DNA of 64,000 nucleotides from Thermogutta sp039793925 (GTDB lineage: Bacteria > Planctomycetota > Planctomycetia > Pirellulales > Thermoguttaceae), in the NCBI RefSeq assembly GCF_039793925.1, contig NZ_JBAMME010000343.1, forward strand, positions 1-64,000, read 5' to 3'. The position numbers and the translations under genes are program-made. Shown one piece after another: positions 54,657-63,295 of the stretch (positions are counted from its first letter, which is position 1; each line of letters opens with the position of its first letter). The notes beneath the pieces are model-generated. The model did no database searches, was not told where the DNA came from, and worked only from the letters and a program-made list of their open reading frames with translations.

Positions 54657-56766
54657 ATGTGCAAAGTCACTCCGCTGCTAACGTATTTAATTGGAACGTT
54701 CGTGGCAACAACGCTTGGTACGGGCACCATCCTGGCTCAGGACTTTTATGTCTCACCGGATGGCAATGACAGTTGGTCGGGTAAACTGGCAGCCCCCAAC
54801 GAGGCCAAGACCGATGGTCCGTTTGCCACGCTTGCCCGAGCTCAACAGGCCGTTCGAGAACTCCGTCAAAAAGAACCTGATCGACAAACGCCGGTCGTGG
54901 TAAGCATTCGTGGGGGCCGGTATTTCCTGATTCAGGCTCTTCGATTCACCCCGGAGGATTCGGGCACCGAAAAGTCGCCCACGATTTACCAGGCTTACCC
55001 CAATGAACGACCAATCATTTCTGGTGGCGTTCCCTTGTCCGGCTGGAAAGTGGACGACGATGGCCGGTGGCATCTTGTTCTTGATGACGTGAAAAACGGA
55101 AAATGGGCGTTCGCCCAGCTTTTCGTCAACGATCAGCGTCGCTACCGTCCCCGATTGCCCAAAAAGGGGTATTACACGATTGCGGAACGGGTGCCGCCCC
55201 CGGCCGAGAAACAGGCAGCCGGGGATGACCGCATCCAATATACCGAAGCGGAATTCAATCCCCAATGGACCGATCTTGGCGACGTGGAAGTCAACATTTT
55301 CCACCAGTGGTCCATGTCCCGGATGCGGATCGCCAGCATTGACCCGGAGAAAAAACTCGTCATCTTCCGCCGGGGCACCGGATTCGACTCCTATTGGGCC
55401 CAGTTTCTTAAAGGGTATCGTTACTACCTTGAAAATGTGAAGGAGGCTCTGACCGAGCCGGGCGAGTTTTACCTCGATTGCACGAAGGGTGAACTCACGT
55501 ACATTCCCAAACCAGGCGAAGATCCGCAAACGGCGGACGTTGTGGCTCCGCGCCTGGAAAATCTGGTTATTTTTGCGTGTGACGGTGCCAACAAGCGGTG
55601 GGTGGAACACCTCCAATTTCACGGTCTCATTTTCGCGCATTCCAACTGGGTTTGCCCAGATGATGGGCAGTTCTATCCTCAGGCAGAGGTGGGCCTGGAT
55701 GGCGCGATCTCGGCAGTCGGGGCGAGGAATGTCCTGTTCGACACCTGCGCGGTGGTTCATACCGGCACGTACGCCGTCGCATTCGGAGAGGGATGCCGCA
55801 ATTGCCGGCTCGAAAACTGTGAACTCGTTGACCTAGGGGCAGGTGGCGTGAAGATTGGGCATGCCGGTTCGGCCAACTGGCAGGGGGCCAGTCAGCGACC
55901 CCAGGGCGAGGATGCGCTCGTCTCCCACATCACCGTGAAAAACTGCACGATTGCCCACGGCGGTCGCATCCATCCCGCAGCCGTGGGAGTTTGGATCGGG
56001 CATTCACCTTATAACACGATTGAACATAACGACATCTTCGACTTCTATTACACGGGGGTTTCGGTGGGTTGGACGTGGGGATACGCGGAAAGCCCGGCCC
56101 ACCACAACACGATCAATTACAACCACATTTACAACATCGGACAGTATGTGCTTTCCGATATGGGGGGTGTGTACACTCTGGGTGTTTCGCCGGGAACTAC
56201 CGTCAATCACAACAAGATCCACGATGTGTATTCATTCAGTTACGGTGGCTGGGGGTTGTACACGGACGAGGGCTCCACGCATATCGAGATGGCGTACAAC
56301 CTTGTCTACCGCACAAAAACCGGGAATTTCCACCAGNNNNNNNNNNTTCGTGAACTCGATCGAGCATCAAATTGAGCGGACCCGCACGGAACCCCATATT
56401 TCGTTCTTCTTTGAGCGGAACGTTGTTGCCTGGGAGAACGACAGTCCGCTGCTGGGTAGCAACTGGAACGACAATAACTTCCGGATGGATTACAATCTAT
56501 ACTGGCACGGAGGAAAGCCGGTCCGTTTCCCGGGCAATCTGACCCTTGAAGAGTGGCAGAAGCAGCGTGGGCAGGATGTCCATTCGATCGTTGCTGATCC
56601 AAAATTTGTGGATCCCGCAAGCGAGGATTACCGGCTTCAGCCGGATTCGCCGGCCTTTAAACTGGGATTTCAGGCGTTCGATCCACGGGAAGCTGGTCGA
56701 ACCAGCCCTCCGGTGCTGACCGCCAACTTGCCGGAGGTGCCTGCTGGGTTGCCGAAGGGTGAATGA
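54657..56766 (+). CDS. Secreted right-handed beta-helix protein, interrupted by assembly gap
   Basis: A protein of about 700 aa with a Sec signal peptide (LIGTFVATTLGTGTILAQ) and the opening DFYVSPDGNDSWSGKLAAPN seen in many polysaccharide-active beta-helix proteins. Repeated strands follow (NVLFDTCAVVHTGTYAVAFG; ITVKNCTIAHGGRIHPAAVG; HNTINYNHIYNIGQY). Ten N's at 56337-56346 split the gene: the frame before the gap ends in GNFHQ and resumes as FVNSIEHQ in another frame, so the N count is not the true gap length. C-terminal WQKQRGQDVHSIVADPKFVD matches such proteins. AAGGAGA precedes ATG 54657. It is probably a polysaccharide lyase or hydrolase, but no catalytic site can be assigned. Confidence 0.8.
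56337..56346. other. Assembly gap (10 N)
   Basis: Ten undetermined bases inside the beta-helix gene. Coding frames on the two sides differ by one base if the gap is exactly ten, so the true length should be a multiple of three. Confidence 0.99.
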
Positions 56767-56815
56767 CCGGCTACGAAAGCGAATCGAAACATCAATCATT
56801 TCGGGAGGGTCTGCT

Positions 56816-58570
56816 ATGCGTGTCAGTTGTATCCGCGTTGTTCTGGGATTGGTCCTGTGTGGTGTAGGGTTGGGATTTTTGGGTTCCGCCTCCTACGCGG
56901 AAGAGTCGCCATCCCAATGGACGGCACCGCCGGAGTCTCTCGCCAAGTGGCGGGCCATGAGGTTCGGGCTCTTCATTCACTGGGGGCCGGTCAGTATCAA
57001 GGGAACGGAGATTGGATGGTCTCGGGGATCTCAGGTACCCATCGAAGAGTACGACAATCTCTACAAGCAATTCAATCCCACAAAATTTAATGCCGATGAG
57101 TGGGTGGCCACCGCCAAAGAGGCGGGCATGAAGTACCTCGTGATCACCTCCAAGCACCACGACGGGTTCTGTCTGTGGGATTCGGAATACACCGATTACG
57201 ACATCATGTCCACGCCGTTTAAACGGGATGTGCTCAAAGAGCTTTCCGAGGCCTGTCGGCGCCAGGGAATTGTCTTCTGCACGTACCACTCCATTTGTGA
57301 TTGGTACCATCCCGATTACCCACTCGGTTCCCCCGGCGGCAGAACGCGAAAGCCGAATCCCAATATGGATCGCTATGTTCAGTATCTCCACAACCAGACG
57401 GCGGAGATCATTCGGAAATATGGACCGCTGGGGGTGATGTGGTTCGACGGTGAGTGGGAAGAGCCCTGGACCCATGCGCACGGCCTGGCTCTGTACAAAC
57501 ACATTCGCACGCTCCAGCCTGATATTCTCATCAACAATCGCGTGGATAAAGGTCGTCGGGGCATGGAAGGAAGCACGGAGGGGCCCGATTTCGTTGGCGA
57601 TTTTGATACGCCCGAACAGCGTGTCGGCACATTCAATCGGGAACGTCCCTGGGAAACGTGCATGACAATCTGTCGCCAGTGGGCGTGGAAACCCAATGAC
57701 GAGCTGAAAAGCCTCAGCGAGTGCCTGCAGATTCTTCTGCGGACGGTGGGCGGGGATGGCAATCTGCTGCTCAACGTGGGGCCTATGCCGGATGGCCGAA
57801 TCGAGCCCCGCCAGGTGGAACGCCTCAAGGAAATCGGTGCCTGGCTGAGAAAATACGGCGATGGTGTCTACGGGACGCGTGGGGGGCCATTCAAACCCGG
57901 TTCGTGGGGAGCCTCGACCTGCAAAGACAACAAGATTTATGTCTTCGTCTTCAATTGGCCACAGGAAGGTCCTCTCGTCCTCCCGGCGATCAATCAAAGG
58001 GTTCTGAGTGCTGTGGCGCGGACAGGGGGTGACCTCAAACTCGAACAAACCAACACGCAACTCGTGGTTCATCTTCCGCCAAAGGATCGCGACCCGCTGG
58101 TCACGGTGCTGGAGCTGACGGTGGAGGGACAGGCCTTTGATATTCCGCCGGTGGCCGTGCCCGCCCTAAGCGGCGCGCTGAGTGTCGGGAAGCCCGCCAA
58201 AGCCTCAAACGTTTTTCAAAAGCAGGTGGCACAATTTGGACCACAAATGGCGGTGGATGATGATCCTGAGACCCGTTGGGCGACGGATGCCGGCACTCAT
58301 ACCGCGTGGCTGGAGGTCGATCTTCAGCGGCCCTGCAGTGTCAATCGGGCTGTCATCGAGGAGGCCTACGCCCCACGCGTCCAGCAATTCCAGATAGAAT
58401 ATGCGCAAGGGGATCAATGGATCCCCTGTTTCAAGGGAAGCAGGATCGGGGAACACGCCGAGTTTCGCTTCCCGGAGGTCATCGGGCAGCGGTTTCGCCT
58501 CAATATTCTAAAGGCAACAGAAGGGCCGACGATCTGGGAATTTCAACTTTTCGGCAGGGAGCAAAAGTGA
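56816..58570 (+). CDS. Alpha-L-fucosidase, GH29, with C-terminal discoidin-like domain
   Basis: The 584-aa protein has a Sec signal peptide (VVLGLVLCGVGLGFLGSASY), then the GH29 barrel: WRAMRFGLFIHWGPVSIKGTE, YLVITSKHHDGFCLWDSEYT and the nucleophile block GVMWFDGEWEEPWTH with Asp211, and LLLNVGPMPDGRIEPRQVER. The C-terminal ~100 residues (residue ~480 on; FGPQMAVDDDPETRWATD) form a discoidin/F5-8C-like carbohydrate-binding domain. It removes alpha-L-fucose from glycans by retaining hydrolysis. GGGAGG precedes ATG 56816. It is 49 nt after the beta-helix gene, so likely co-transcribed. Confidence 0.93.
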   Translation: MRVSCIRVVLGLVLCGVGLGFLGSASYAEESPSQWTAPPESLAKWRAMRFGLFIHWGPVSIKGTEIGWSRGSQVPIEEYDNLYKQFNPTKFNADEWVATAKEAGMKYLVITSKHHDGFCLWDSEYTDYDIMSTPFKRDVLKELSEACRRQGIVFCTYHSICDWYHPDYPLGSPGGRTRKPNPNMDRYVQYLHNQTAEIIRKYGPLGVMWFDGEWEEPWTHAHGLALYKHIRTLQPDILINNRVDKGRRGMEGSTEGPDFVGDFDTPEQRVGTFNRERPWETCMTICRQWAWKPNDELKSLSECLQILLRTVGGDGNLLLNVGPMPDGRIEPRQVERLKEIGAWLRKYGDGVYGTRGGPFKPGSWGASTCKDNKIYVFVFNWPQEGPLVLPAINQRVLSAVARTGGDLKLEQTNTQLVVHLPPKDRDPLVTVLELTVEGQAFDIPPVAVPALSGALSVGKPAKASNVFQKQVAQFGPQMAVDDDPETRWATDAGTHTAWLEVDLQRPCSVNRAVIEEAYAPRVQQFQIEYAQGDQWIPCFKGSRIGEHAEFRFPEVIGQRFRLNILKATEGPTIWEFQLFGREQK

Positions 58571-58588
58571 GGAGGACTTTTCCGGTTT

Positions 58589-59452
58589 ATGCCTCGCGAG
58601 GTGATTCGCGTCGAGTCGCTCGATGATCCACGTCTGGCTCCCTACCGCAACCTTCCCGAACGAACACTTCGTGGGGAATCAATCTTCATCACCGAAGGTT
58701 GGCTGGTCACCGAACGACTTCTCAAGAGCCAGTACGAAACAGAGTCCGTGCTTCTTTCCGAGGATTGTGCCGACCGATTTATCGACCAGATTCCTGCTTC
58801 CATCCCAGTTTATGTAGGCTGCCGAGAACTTCTCTATCAAGTGGTGGGATACCAGTTCCATCAAGGTGTTCTTGCGGTCGGTAAGAGACGGATTCTACCG
58901 TCGGTCAAGGACGCGTTGCCGCCCCCCGAGAGGCCCGGACCGCTCCTTTTGGTTATCTGTCCGCAGATCACTAAGCCGGACAATATCGGCCTGGTTTTTC
59001 GATCGGCCGCCGCTTTCGGCGTCGATGCTGTCATTCTGGGGGAGCGCTGTGCGGAACCTTTTTCGCGGCGGATTCTCCGCGTTTCGATGGGAGCGGTCCT
59101 GCATTTACCCCTGGCGAAGACGAAGAACCTTCGTACCGAGCTTGAGGCACTCAGGCGCGAATGGCGAGTGGAATTGGTGGCGACCGTGCTTGATCCCACC
59201 GCTGTAGCGCTCCCCGATTTCACTCCGCCTGAAAGGGCGGGACTGCTTTTGGGGCATGAGACAGAGGGGCTTTCCGAAGGCTGGGAGGACCTCTGTGATC
59301 ATCGCGTCACGATTCCCATGTCGCCGCTCGTGGACTCGCTCAACCTGGGTGTAGCGGCCGGGGTGTTTCTTTATGAAATCCGGAGATCGACTCTATCCCG
59401 GCGCTGTCCCTCGGCACAGGGGCTACCGCTTCCATCGAGTTCCGATCGATGA
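58589..59452 (+). CDS. TrmH/SpoU-family RNA 2'-O-methyltransferase
   Basis: The 287-aa protein has an N-terminal substrate-binding domain (residues ~1-100) and a SpoU knot methyltransferase domain with motif 1 PDNIGLVFRSAAAFGVDAVIL, motif 2 LLGHETEGLSE and motif 3 IPMSPLVDSLNLGVAAGVFL. The target RNA (tRNA or 23S rRNA) cannot be told from sequence. It starts 18 nt after the fucosidase, probably on the same transcript, although its role is unrelated. Confidence 0.92.
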   Translation: MPREVIRVESLDDPRLAPYRNLPERTLRGESIFITEGWLVTERLLKSQYETESVLLSEDCADRFIDQIPASIPVYVGCRELLYQVVGYQFHQGVLAVGKRRILPSVKDALPPPERPGPLLLVICPQITKPDNIGLVFRSAAAFGVDAVILGERCAEPFSRRILRVSMGAVLHLPLAKTKNLRTELEALRREWRVELVATVLDPTAVALPDFTPPERAGLLLGHETEGLSEGWEDLCDHRVTIPMSPLVDSLNLGVAAGVFLYEIRRSTLSRRCPSAQGLPLPSSSDR

Positions 59453-59589
59453 CAATTCCATCCAGACCGCGTGCGTCCCACGGCTTTTTTTAGACTATGA
59501 CGAAGCAGAAGGATTGTCGAGGCTGTCGCGGCTGACCTATCTCGCTTTTTATAACGATCTGTGAGAGGCTCAGGGCACATTTCTTCTAG

Positions 59590-59735
59590 GGGCAATTCAT
59601 GAATTGCCCGTACCGTTTGCACAGGATCTGAACTAGGCAGAAAAATCGTGATTGGAGAGTGGATTGTCCAACATTAGAAAGCGGACGTGATAAGCACGTC
59701 CCTCCGGGGATGGACGTGACAAGCAGGTCCCTCCG
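59590..59735 (-). repeat. Dispersed hairpin repeat element, copy B
   Basis: GGGCAATTCATGAATTGCCC (59590-59609) is a perfect 20-bp palindrome. Two 24-nt units at 59683-59706 and 59712-59735 (consensus GGACGTGA.AAGCA.GTCC, then CTCCG) repeat with a 29-nt period and 22 of 24 matches; the first is a perfect 7-bp stem with a 5-nt loop. In reverse complement the whole matches copy A at 12515-12664. Confidence 0.65.
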
Positions 59736-59884
59736 AAGGCTTTCTTTGTCCTTCCTAGCAGCAAAGTCAAAGTAGGGATGAGTCAGTCGCCATGGTTGTG
59801 GATGAAGTTTGACCGAGTGGGTAAAATAACGTGAATCGCGCAGGTCGGCCCGTGCCGAGTTAGTAGGAGAGACAGACTGGTGGA

Positions 59885-60060
59885 CATAAAAAAGGGGCCC
59901 TGTTCGCCGGACACAGGGACCCCTGGGTCGGCCGCCCAAGGACGGGCGTTCAAGGGAACGTCCGCACTGTGAAGCCCCAGCAGCCGTGTTTGATCGTATC
60001 GGAGTTTTGAGGCCGCCAACTTTAGACTCTGCCCGGGTAACTGCCCATTCCCCGTGAAGA
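59885..60060 (-). ncRNA. Candidate small RNA, transcribed leftward
   Basis: The terminator at 59888-59923 points leftward, but no leftward protein gene lies behind it. On the minus strand the sequence just before it is rich in local stems, for example GGACGTTCCCTTGAAC followed by GCCCGTCC (59940-59963), which folds with a CCTT loop. Boundaries are guesses. I do not recognise tmRNA, SRP RNA or RNase P RNA; a 6S-like or unknown RNA is possible. Confidence 0.3.
59888..59923 (-). terminator. Orphan rho-independent terminator
   Basis: GGGG-CCCTGT (59894-59903) pairs with ACAGGG-A-CCCC (59913-59923) with one bulged A and a 9-nt loop. On the minus strand it is followed by TTTTTT (59888-59893). There is no T-run in the rightward direction. 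Confidence 0.75.
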
Positions 60061-60259
60061 CCCTACGCAAGTTGCAGTTCCTGCGCGGACGGCGGACGTT
60101 TCTGCGACTGAAAGCGCACGGCAGTTCGCACCCGGCCGACAATTTTGCACTGGATCACGCAGCAACGCGGGGCAGAGTTGACGGCTCACGGGTAAAATTT
60201 ATCTTTTGGAAGATCTTTTGCATAGCGGGGAAGAAAACACCAAGGCAAGAAGAGAAGAG

Positions 60260-61414
60260 ATGGAAAAGATTGCGAAACTTGCTCTGGAAGACGGCACGGT
60301 TTACACCGGTGTGGCCTTTGGTGCCGAAGGAGAGGTGGACGGCGAGGTCTGTTTCAATACCTCGATGACCGGGTATCAGGAAATCCTCACGGATCCCAGC
60401 TACCGTGGGCAGATCGTTGTCATGACGTATCCCGAAATCGGGAACTACGGCGTCAACGAAGAAGACTTCGAGAGCTGGAAGCCCCACTTGGCAGGTTTCG
60501 TCGTGAAAGAGCGCAGCCGCCGCGTGAGTAACTGGCGGGCCACCGGAGACCTGGATCAGTTTCTCAAACGCTTCGGCATTGTCGGAATGGAGGGGATCGA
60601 CACGCGGGCGCTTGTCCGACGTATTCGCATCCACGGGGCTATGAAAGGGGTGCTCTCCACCGTGGACCTGGATGATGCAAGCCTTGTCGCCAAGGCGAAG
60701 GCCAGCCCAGGGCTGGTGGGACGGGACCTCGTGCGTGAGGTGTTGCCTCCCGAAGCCTTCGAGTGGCGTCAGCCCCTCAGCCACTGGACGAGACTTAACG
60801 GTCAGGTGTTGCGAGAAATTCCCCCGGATGCCCCCCACGTGGTGGCCCTCGACTATGGCATGAAGTACAACATCGCCCGGCATCTGTTCAATACGGGTTG
60901 CCGCGTTACGGTATTGCCGGGAACGGCAACCGCGGAGGACGTGCTCAAGTACCGGCCGGACGGGGTCTTTCTTTCCAACGGACCGGGCGACCCCGAACCG
61001 GTCCGCTACGCCCAGCGGACAATCGCCCAACTGCTCGGCAAAGTGCCTATCTTCGGCATTTGCCTGGGGCACCAACTTCTTGCTCTTGCCTGCGGAGCCA
61101 AAACGTTCAAGATGAAGTTCGGACATCGGGGGGCCAATCAGCCGGTGATGAACAAGGATACCGGCCGGGTGGAAATCACATGCCAAAACCACGGGTTCGC
61201 TGTGGATCCCGACACCCTGCCGCCGTACCTTGAGGTGACCCATTGGAACCTCAACGACAACACCGTCGAAGGATTGCGGCACCTCGAGGTCCCGGCATTT
61301 ACCGTTCAATACCATCCCGAGGCCTCGGCCGGTCCGCACGATAGCCACTACCTGTTTGAGAGATTCCGGCAGTTGATAGAGGAATATCGTGGCGCCGCGG
61401 CAAAGACCGCGTGA
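60260..61414 (+). CDS. carA: Carbamoyl-phosphate synthase small subunit
   Basis: The 384-aa protein has the CarA N-terminal domain (LEDGTVYTGVAFGAEGEVDG, CFNTSMTGYQEILTDPSYRG, GIDTRALVRRIRIHGAMKGV) and a class I glutamine amidotransferase domain with FGICLGHQLLALACG (nucleophile Cys near residue 267), SNGPGDPEPV and FTVQYHPEASAGPHDS. It supplies ammonia from glutamine to CarB for arginine and pyrimidine synthesis. carB is not adjacent. ATG 60260 fits the family start; an in-frame ATG at 60206 is upstream of it. The promoter should lie in the preceding intergenic region. Confidence 0.95.
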   Translation: MEKIAKLALEDGTVYTGVAFGAEGEVDGEVCFNTSMTGYQEILTDPSYRGQIVVMTYPEIGNYGVNEEDFESWKPHLAGFVVKERSRRVSNWRATGDLDQFLKRFGIVGMEGIDTRALVRRIRIHGAMKGVLSTVDLDDASLVAKAKASPGLVGRDLVREVLPPEAFEWRQPLSHWTRLNGQVLREIPPDAPHVVALDYGMKYNIARHLFNTGCRVTVLPGTATAEDVLKYRPDGVFLSNGPGDPEPVRYAQRTIAQLLGKVPIFGICLGHQLLALACGAKTFKMKFGHRGANQPVMNKDTGRVEITCQNHGFAVDPDTLPPYLEVTHWNLNDNTVEGLRHLEVPAFTVQYHPEASAGPHDSHYLFERFRQLIEEYRGAAAKTA

Positions 61415-61508
61415 TCGCACGGAAAGTTCGATCTCTGTTCCCCAAAATGGGTGTGGCCAGGACGGTAGCAGCCGGAAGCTTTTTCGCTCTTAAAGGAGAT
61501 CCAGACCG

Positions 61509-61877
61509 ATGCCAGTCACTCTGGTTGCAGTGATCATCGTTTGTGATCTGCTCATTGTCGCGGGGTTGGCCGCCTTTTTTCTCACCGGCGCCAGTCATGT
61601 GACGGCCCTCATTCCCACTTTCACCGGGCTCATTCTCCAGGCTACGGCGGGGGTGGCTGTGTTAATGCCTTCCGTTCGCCGATCGTTCATGATCGTCACC
61701 GCAGTGCTGGCAGTAGTGGGAATTGCGGTGGCCCTTTCTCGCCCGATCTTGAAGGTCTTTGCTGGGGCTACGCTGGAGTGGAACGCCGCCCTTATTTCGC
61801 AGGTCATCATGGCCTTGGGTTGCGCCGCGGTCTGCTGTATGGCAATTGTGTTTCTCCTCGGTCCTTCCGAACCCTGA
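61509..61877 (+). CDS. Small membrane protein, four predicted helices
   Basis: The 122-aa protein is almost entirely hydrophobic, with helices near LVAVIIVCDLLIVAGLAAFF, ALIPTFTGLILQATAGVAVL, FMIVTAVLAVVGIAVALSRP and QVIMALGCAAVCCMAIVFLL. No family is recognised. AAAGGAGA precedes the ATG. It lies 94 nt after carA on the same strand and before a 270-nt gap to alanine dehydrogenase. Confidence 0.78.
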   Translation: MPVTLVAVIIVCDLLIVAGLAAFFLTGASHVTALIPTFTGLILQATAGVAVLMPSVRRSFMIVTAVLAVVGIAVALSRPILKVFAGATLEWNAALISQVIMALGCAAVCCMAIVFLLGPSEP

Positions 61878-62149
61878 GATTTTTCGGGATTCTGTCGACG
61901 TAGTGGAGGCAACCAGCGGATGCTTGGAATGCCGCGGACGGATGTGTGCCCTTTTGCCATGTGCACCATCCGAGAAATCTGCTCAGCAAGACCACCATCT
62001 GCCGCGAATGCTGCGAGGCTCCGGGCTGGACATCATGCACCCGGCCAAGCACTGGGGAACATGTTTCGATGGTGCGGCAAAGTTCTATAAAATGGCATGG
62101 AAGGTTGACTGCTTATCATGCGGAATGACGGAAATCACAGGACCGAGAT

Positions 62150-63256
62150 ATGATCATTGGGGTTCCCAAAGAAATCAAGCCTGACGAATACCGCGTGGGG
62201 ATGTTACCGGTCGGCGTGGAGGATCTGGTCCGCGCCGGACACAAAGTGATTATGGAGGCTGGGGCAGGATTTGCTTCGGGGATTTCTGATCATGAATACC
62301 TTCGGGCTGGAGCCGAGATCGTGTCCTCTGGCCGAGACGTGTACGAGGCTGCAGACCTCATCGTCAAGGTCAAGGAACCCCAACCGTCGGAGATCGCGTT
62401 CCTCCGCCCGGGGCAGGTGATCTTTTCTTTTTTTCACTTTGCTGCGGATCGCAATTTGACGGAACAATTCCTGGCCAGCGATGCCATCGCTGTCGCCTAT
62501 GAGACACTCCAGGATGATCGTGGCCGACTGCCTCTCCTCACTCCGATGAGTGAAGTGGCCGGACGCATGAGCATCCAGGAAGGTGCCAAATACCTGGAAC
62601 GCCCGCAGATGGGTCGGGGGGTGCTGCTGGGCGGAGTGACCGGCGTGGCACCGGCCCGAGTTGTCATTCTGGGGGGTGGGGTGGTTGGTTCCAACGCTGC
62701 GAAGATGGCTGCGGGATTGGGTGCCTCCGTCGCCGTTCTCGACATTGATCTGGATCGACTCCGTTATCTGAGCGATGTCCTGCCGCCCAATTGCGCTGTA
62801 CTCTTCAGCGATCGGCACACAATCCGTGAGCAGCTCCGTCAGGCCGATCTGATCATCGGAGCAGTCCTGATTCCTGGTGCCCGCGCCCCGCGCTTGATCC
62901 AGGAGGAAGACCTCCAGCGGATGCCGCCGGGCTGCGTTATCGTGGATGTAGCGATCGATCAAGGGGGATGTTGCGCTACCAGTCGGCCGACGACACATGC
63001 CCAACCGATTTATCTTGTCAACGACATCGTCCATTACTGCGTGACCAACATTCCGGGAGCGGTTCCGCGGACTAGCACTCCTGCCCTGTGTCATGCCACG
63101 CTTCCCTGGGTAAAGCGGCTGGCGGATTTAGGTGTTGAACGGGGAGCGCAGGAATTCCGAGAGCTTGCACGCGCGGTCAACATTTATCGGGGAGAAATCA
63201 CACACCCCAACGTGGCCCAGGCCTTCGATTTGCCATACAGCCGTCGTTTCATTTAA
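62150..63256 (+). CDS. ald: Alanine dehydrogenase
   Basis: The 368-aa protein starts IIGVPKEIKPDEYRVGMLPV, the standard Ald opening, with the substrate-binding EYRVG and VKVKEPQPSE segments, and an NAD-binding Rossmann motif VVILGGGVVGSNAAKMAAGLG. Later blocks VIVDVAIDQGGCCATSRPTT and VTNIPGAVPRTSTPAL are also conserved. It reversibly deaminates L-alanine to pyruvate, NH3 and NADH. Length is normal. It is followed after 39 nt by folK. With AlaC it gives the organism two routes to handle alanine. Confidence 0.95.
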   Translation: MIIGVPKEIKPDEYRVGMLPVGVEDLVRAGHKVIMEAGAGFASGISDHEYLRAGAEIVSSGRDVYEAADLIVKVKEPQPSEIAFLRPGQVIFSFFHFAADRNLTEQFLASDAIAVAYETLQDDRGRLPLLTPMSEVAGRMSIQEGAKYLERPQMGRGVLLGGVTGVAPARVVILGGGVVGSNAAKMAAGLGASVAVLDIDLDRLRYLSDVLPPNCAVLFSDRHTIREQLRQADLIIGAVLIPGARAPRLIQEEDLQRMPPGCVIVDVAIDQGGCCATSRPTTHAQPIYLVNDIVHYCVTNIPGAVPRTSTPALCHATLPWVKRLADLGVERGAQEFRELARAVNIYRGEITHPNVAQAFDLPYSRRFI

Positions 63257-63295
63257 CCGCATGTGTTGAACATTTGCTGATCACTAACAAAAGAG

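Larger units (their letters stand above)
59453..60259. other. Long intergenic region with repeat element and orphan terminator
   Basis: About 800 bases without a protein gene. Contents, left to right: a perfect 20-bp palindrome, a tandem pair of hairpin repeats, a leftward intrinsic terminator with no leftward gene behind it, and the presumed promoter of carA. These are listed separately. Confidence 0.6.

Noticed and set aside
59783..60142. Minus-strand 119-codon frame over the orphan terminator
   Set aside because: It reads through the terminator hairpin and has no family-like sequence or ribosome site, so an RNA is more plausible than a protein.
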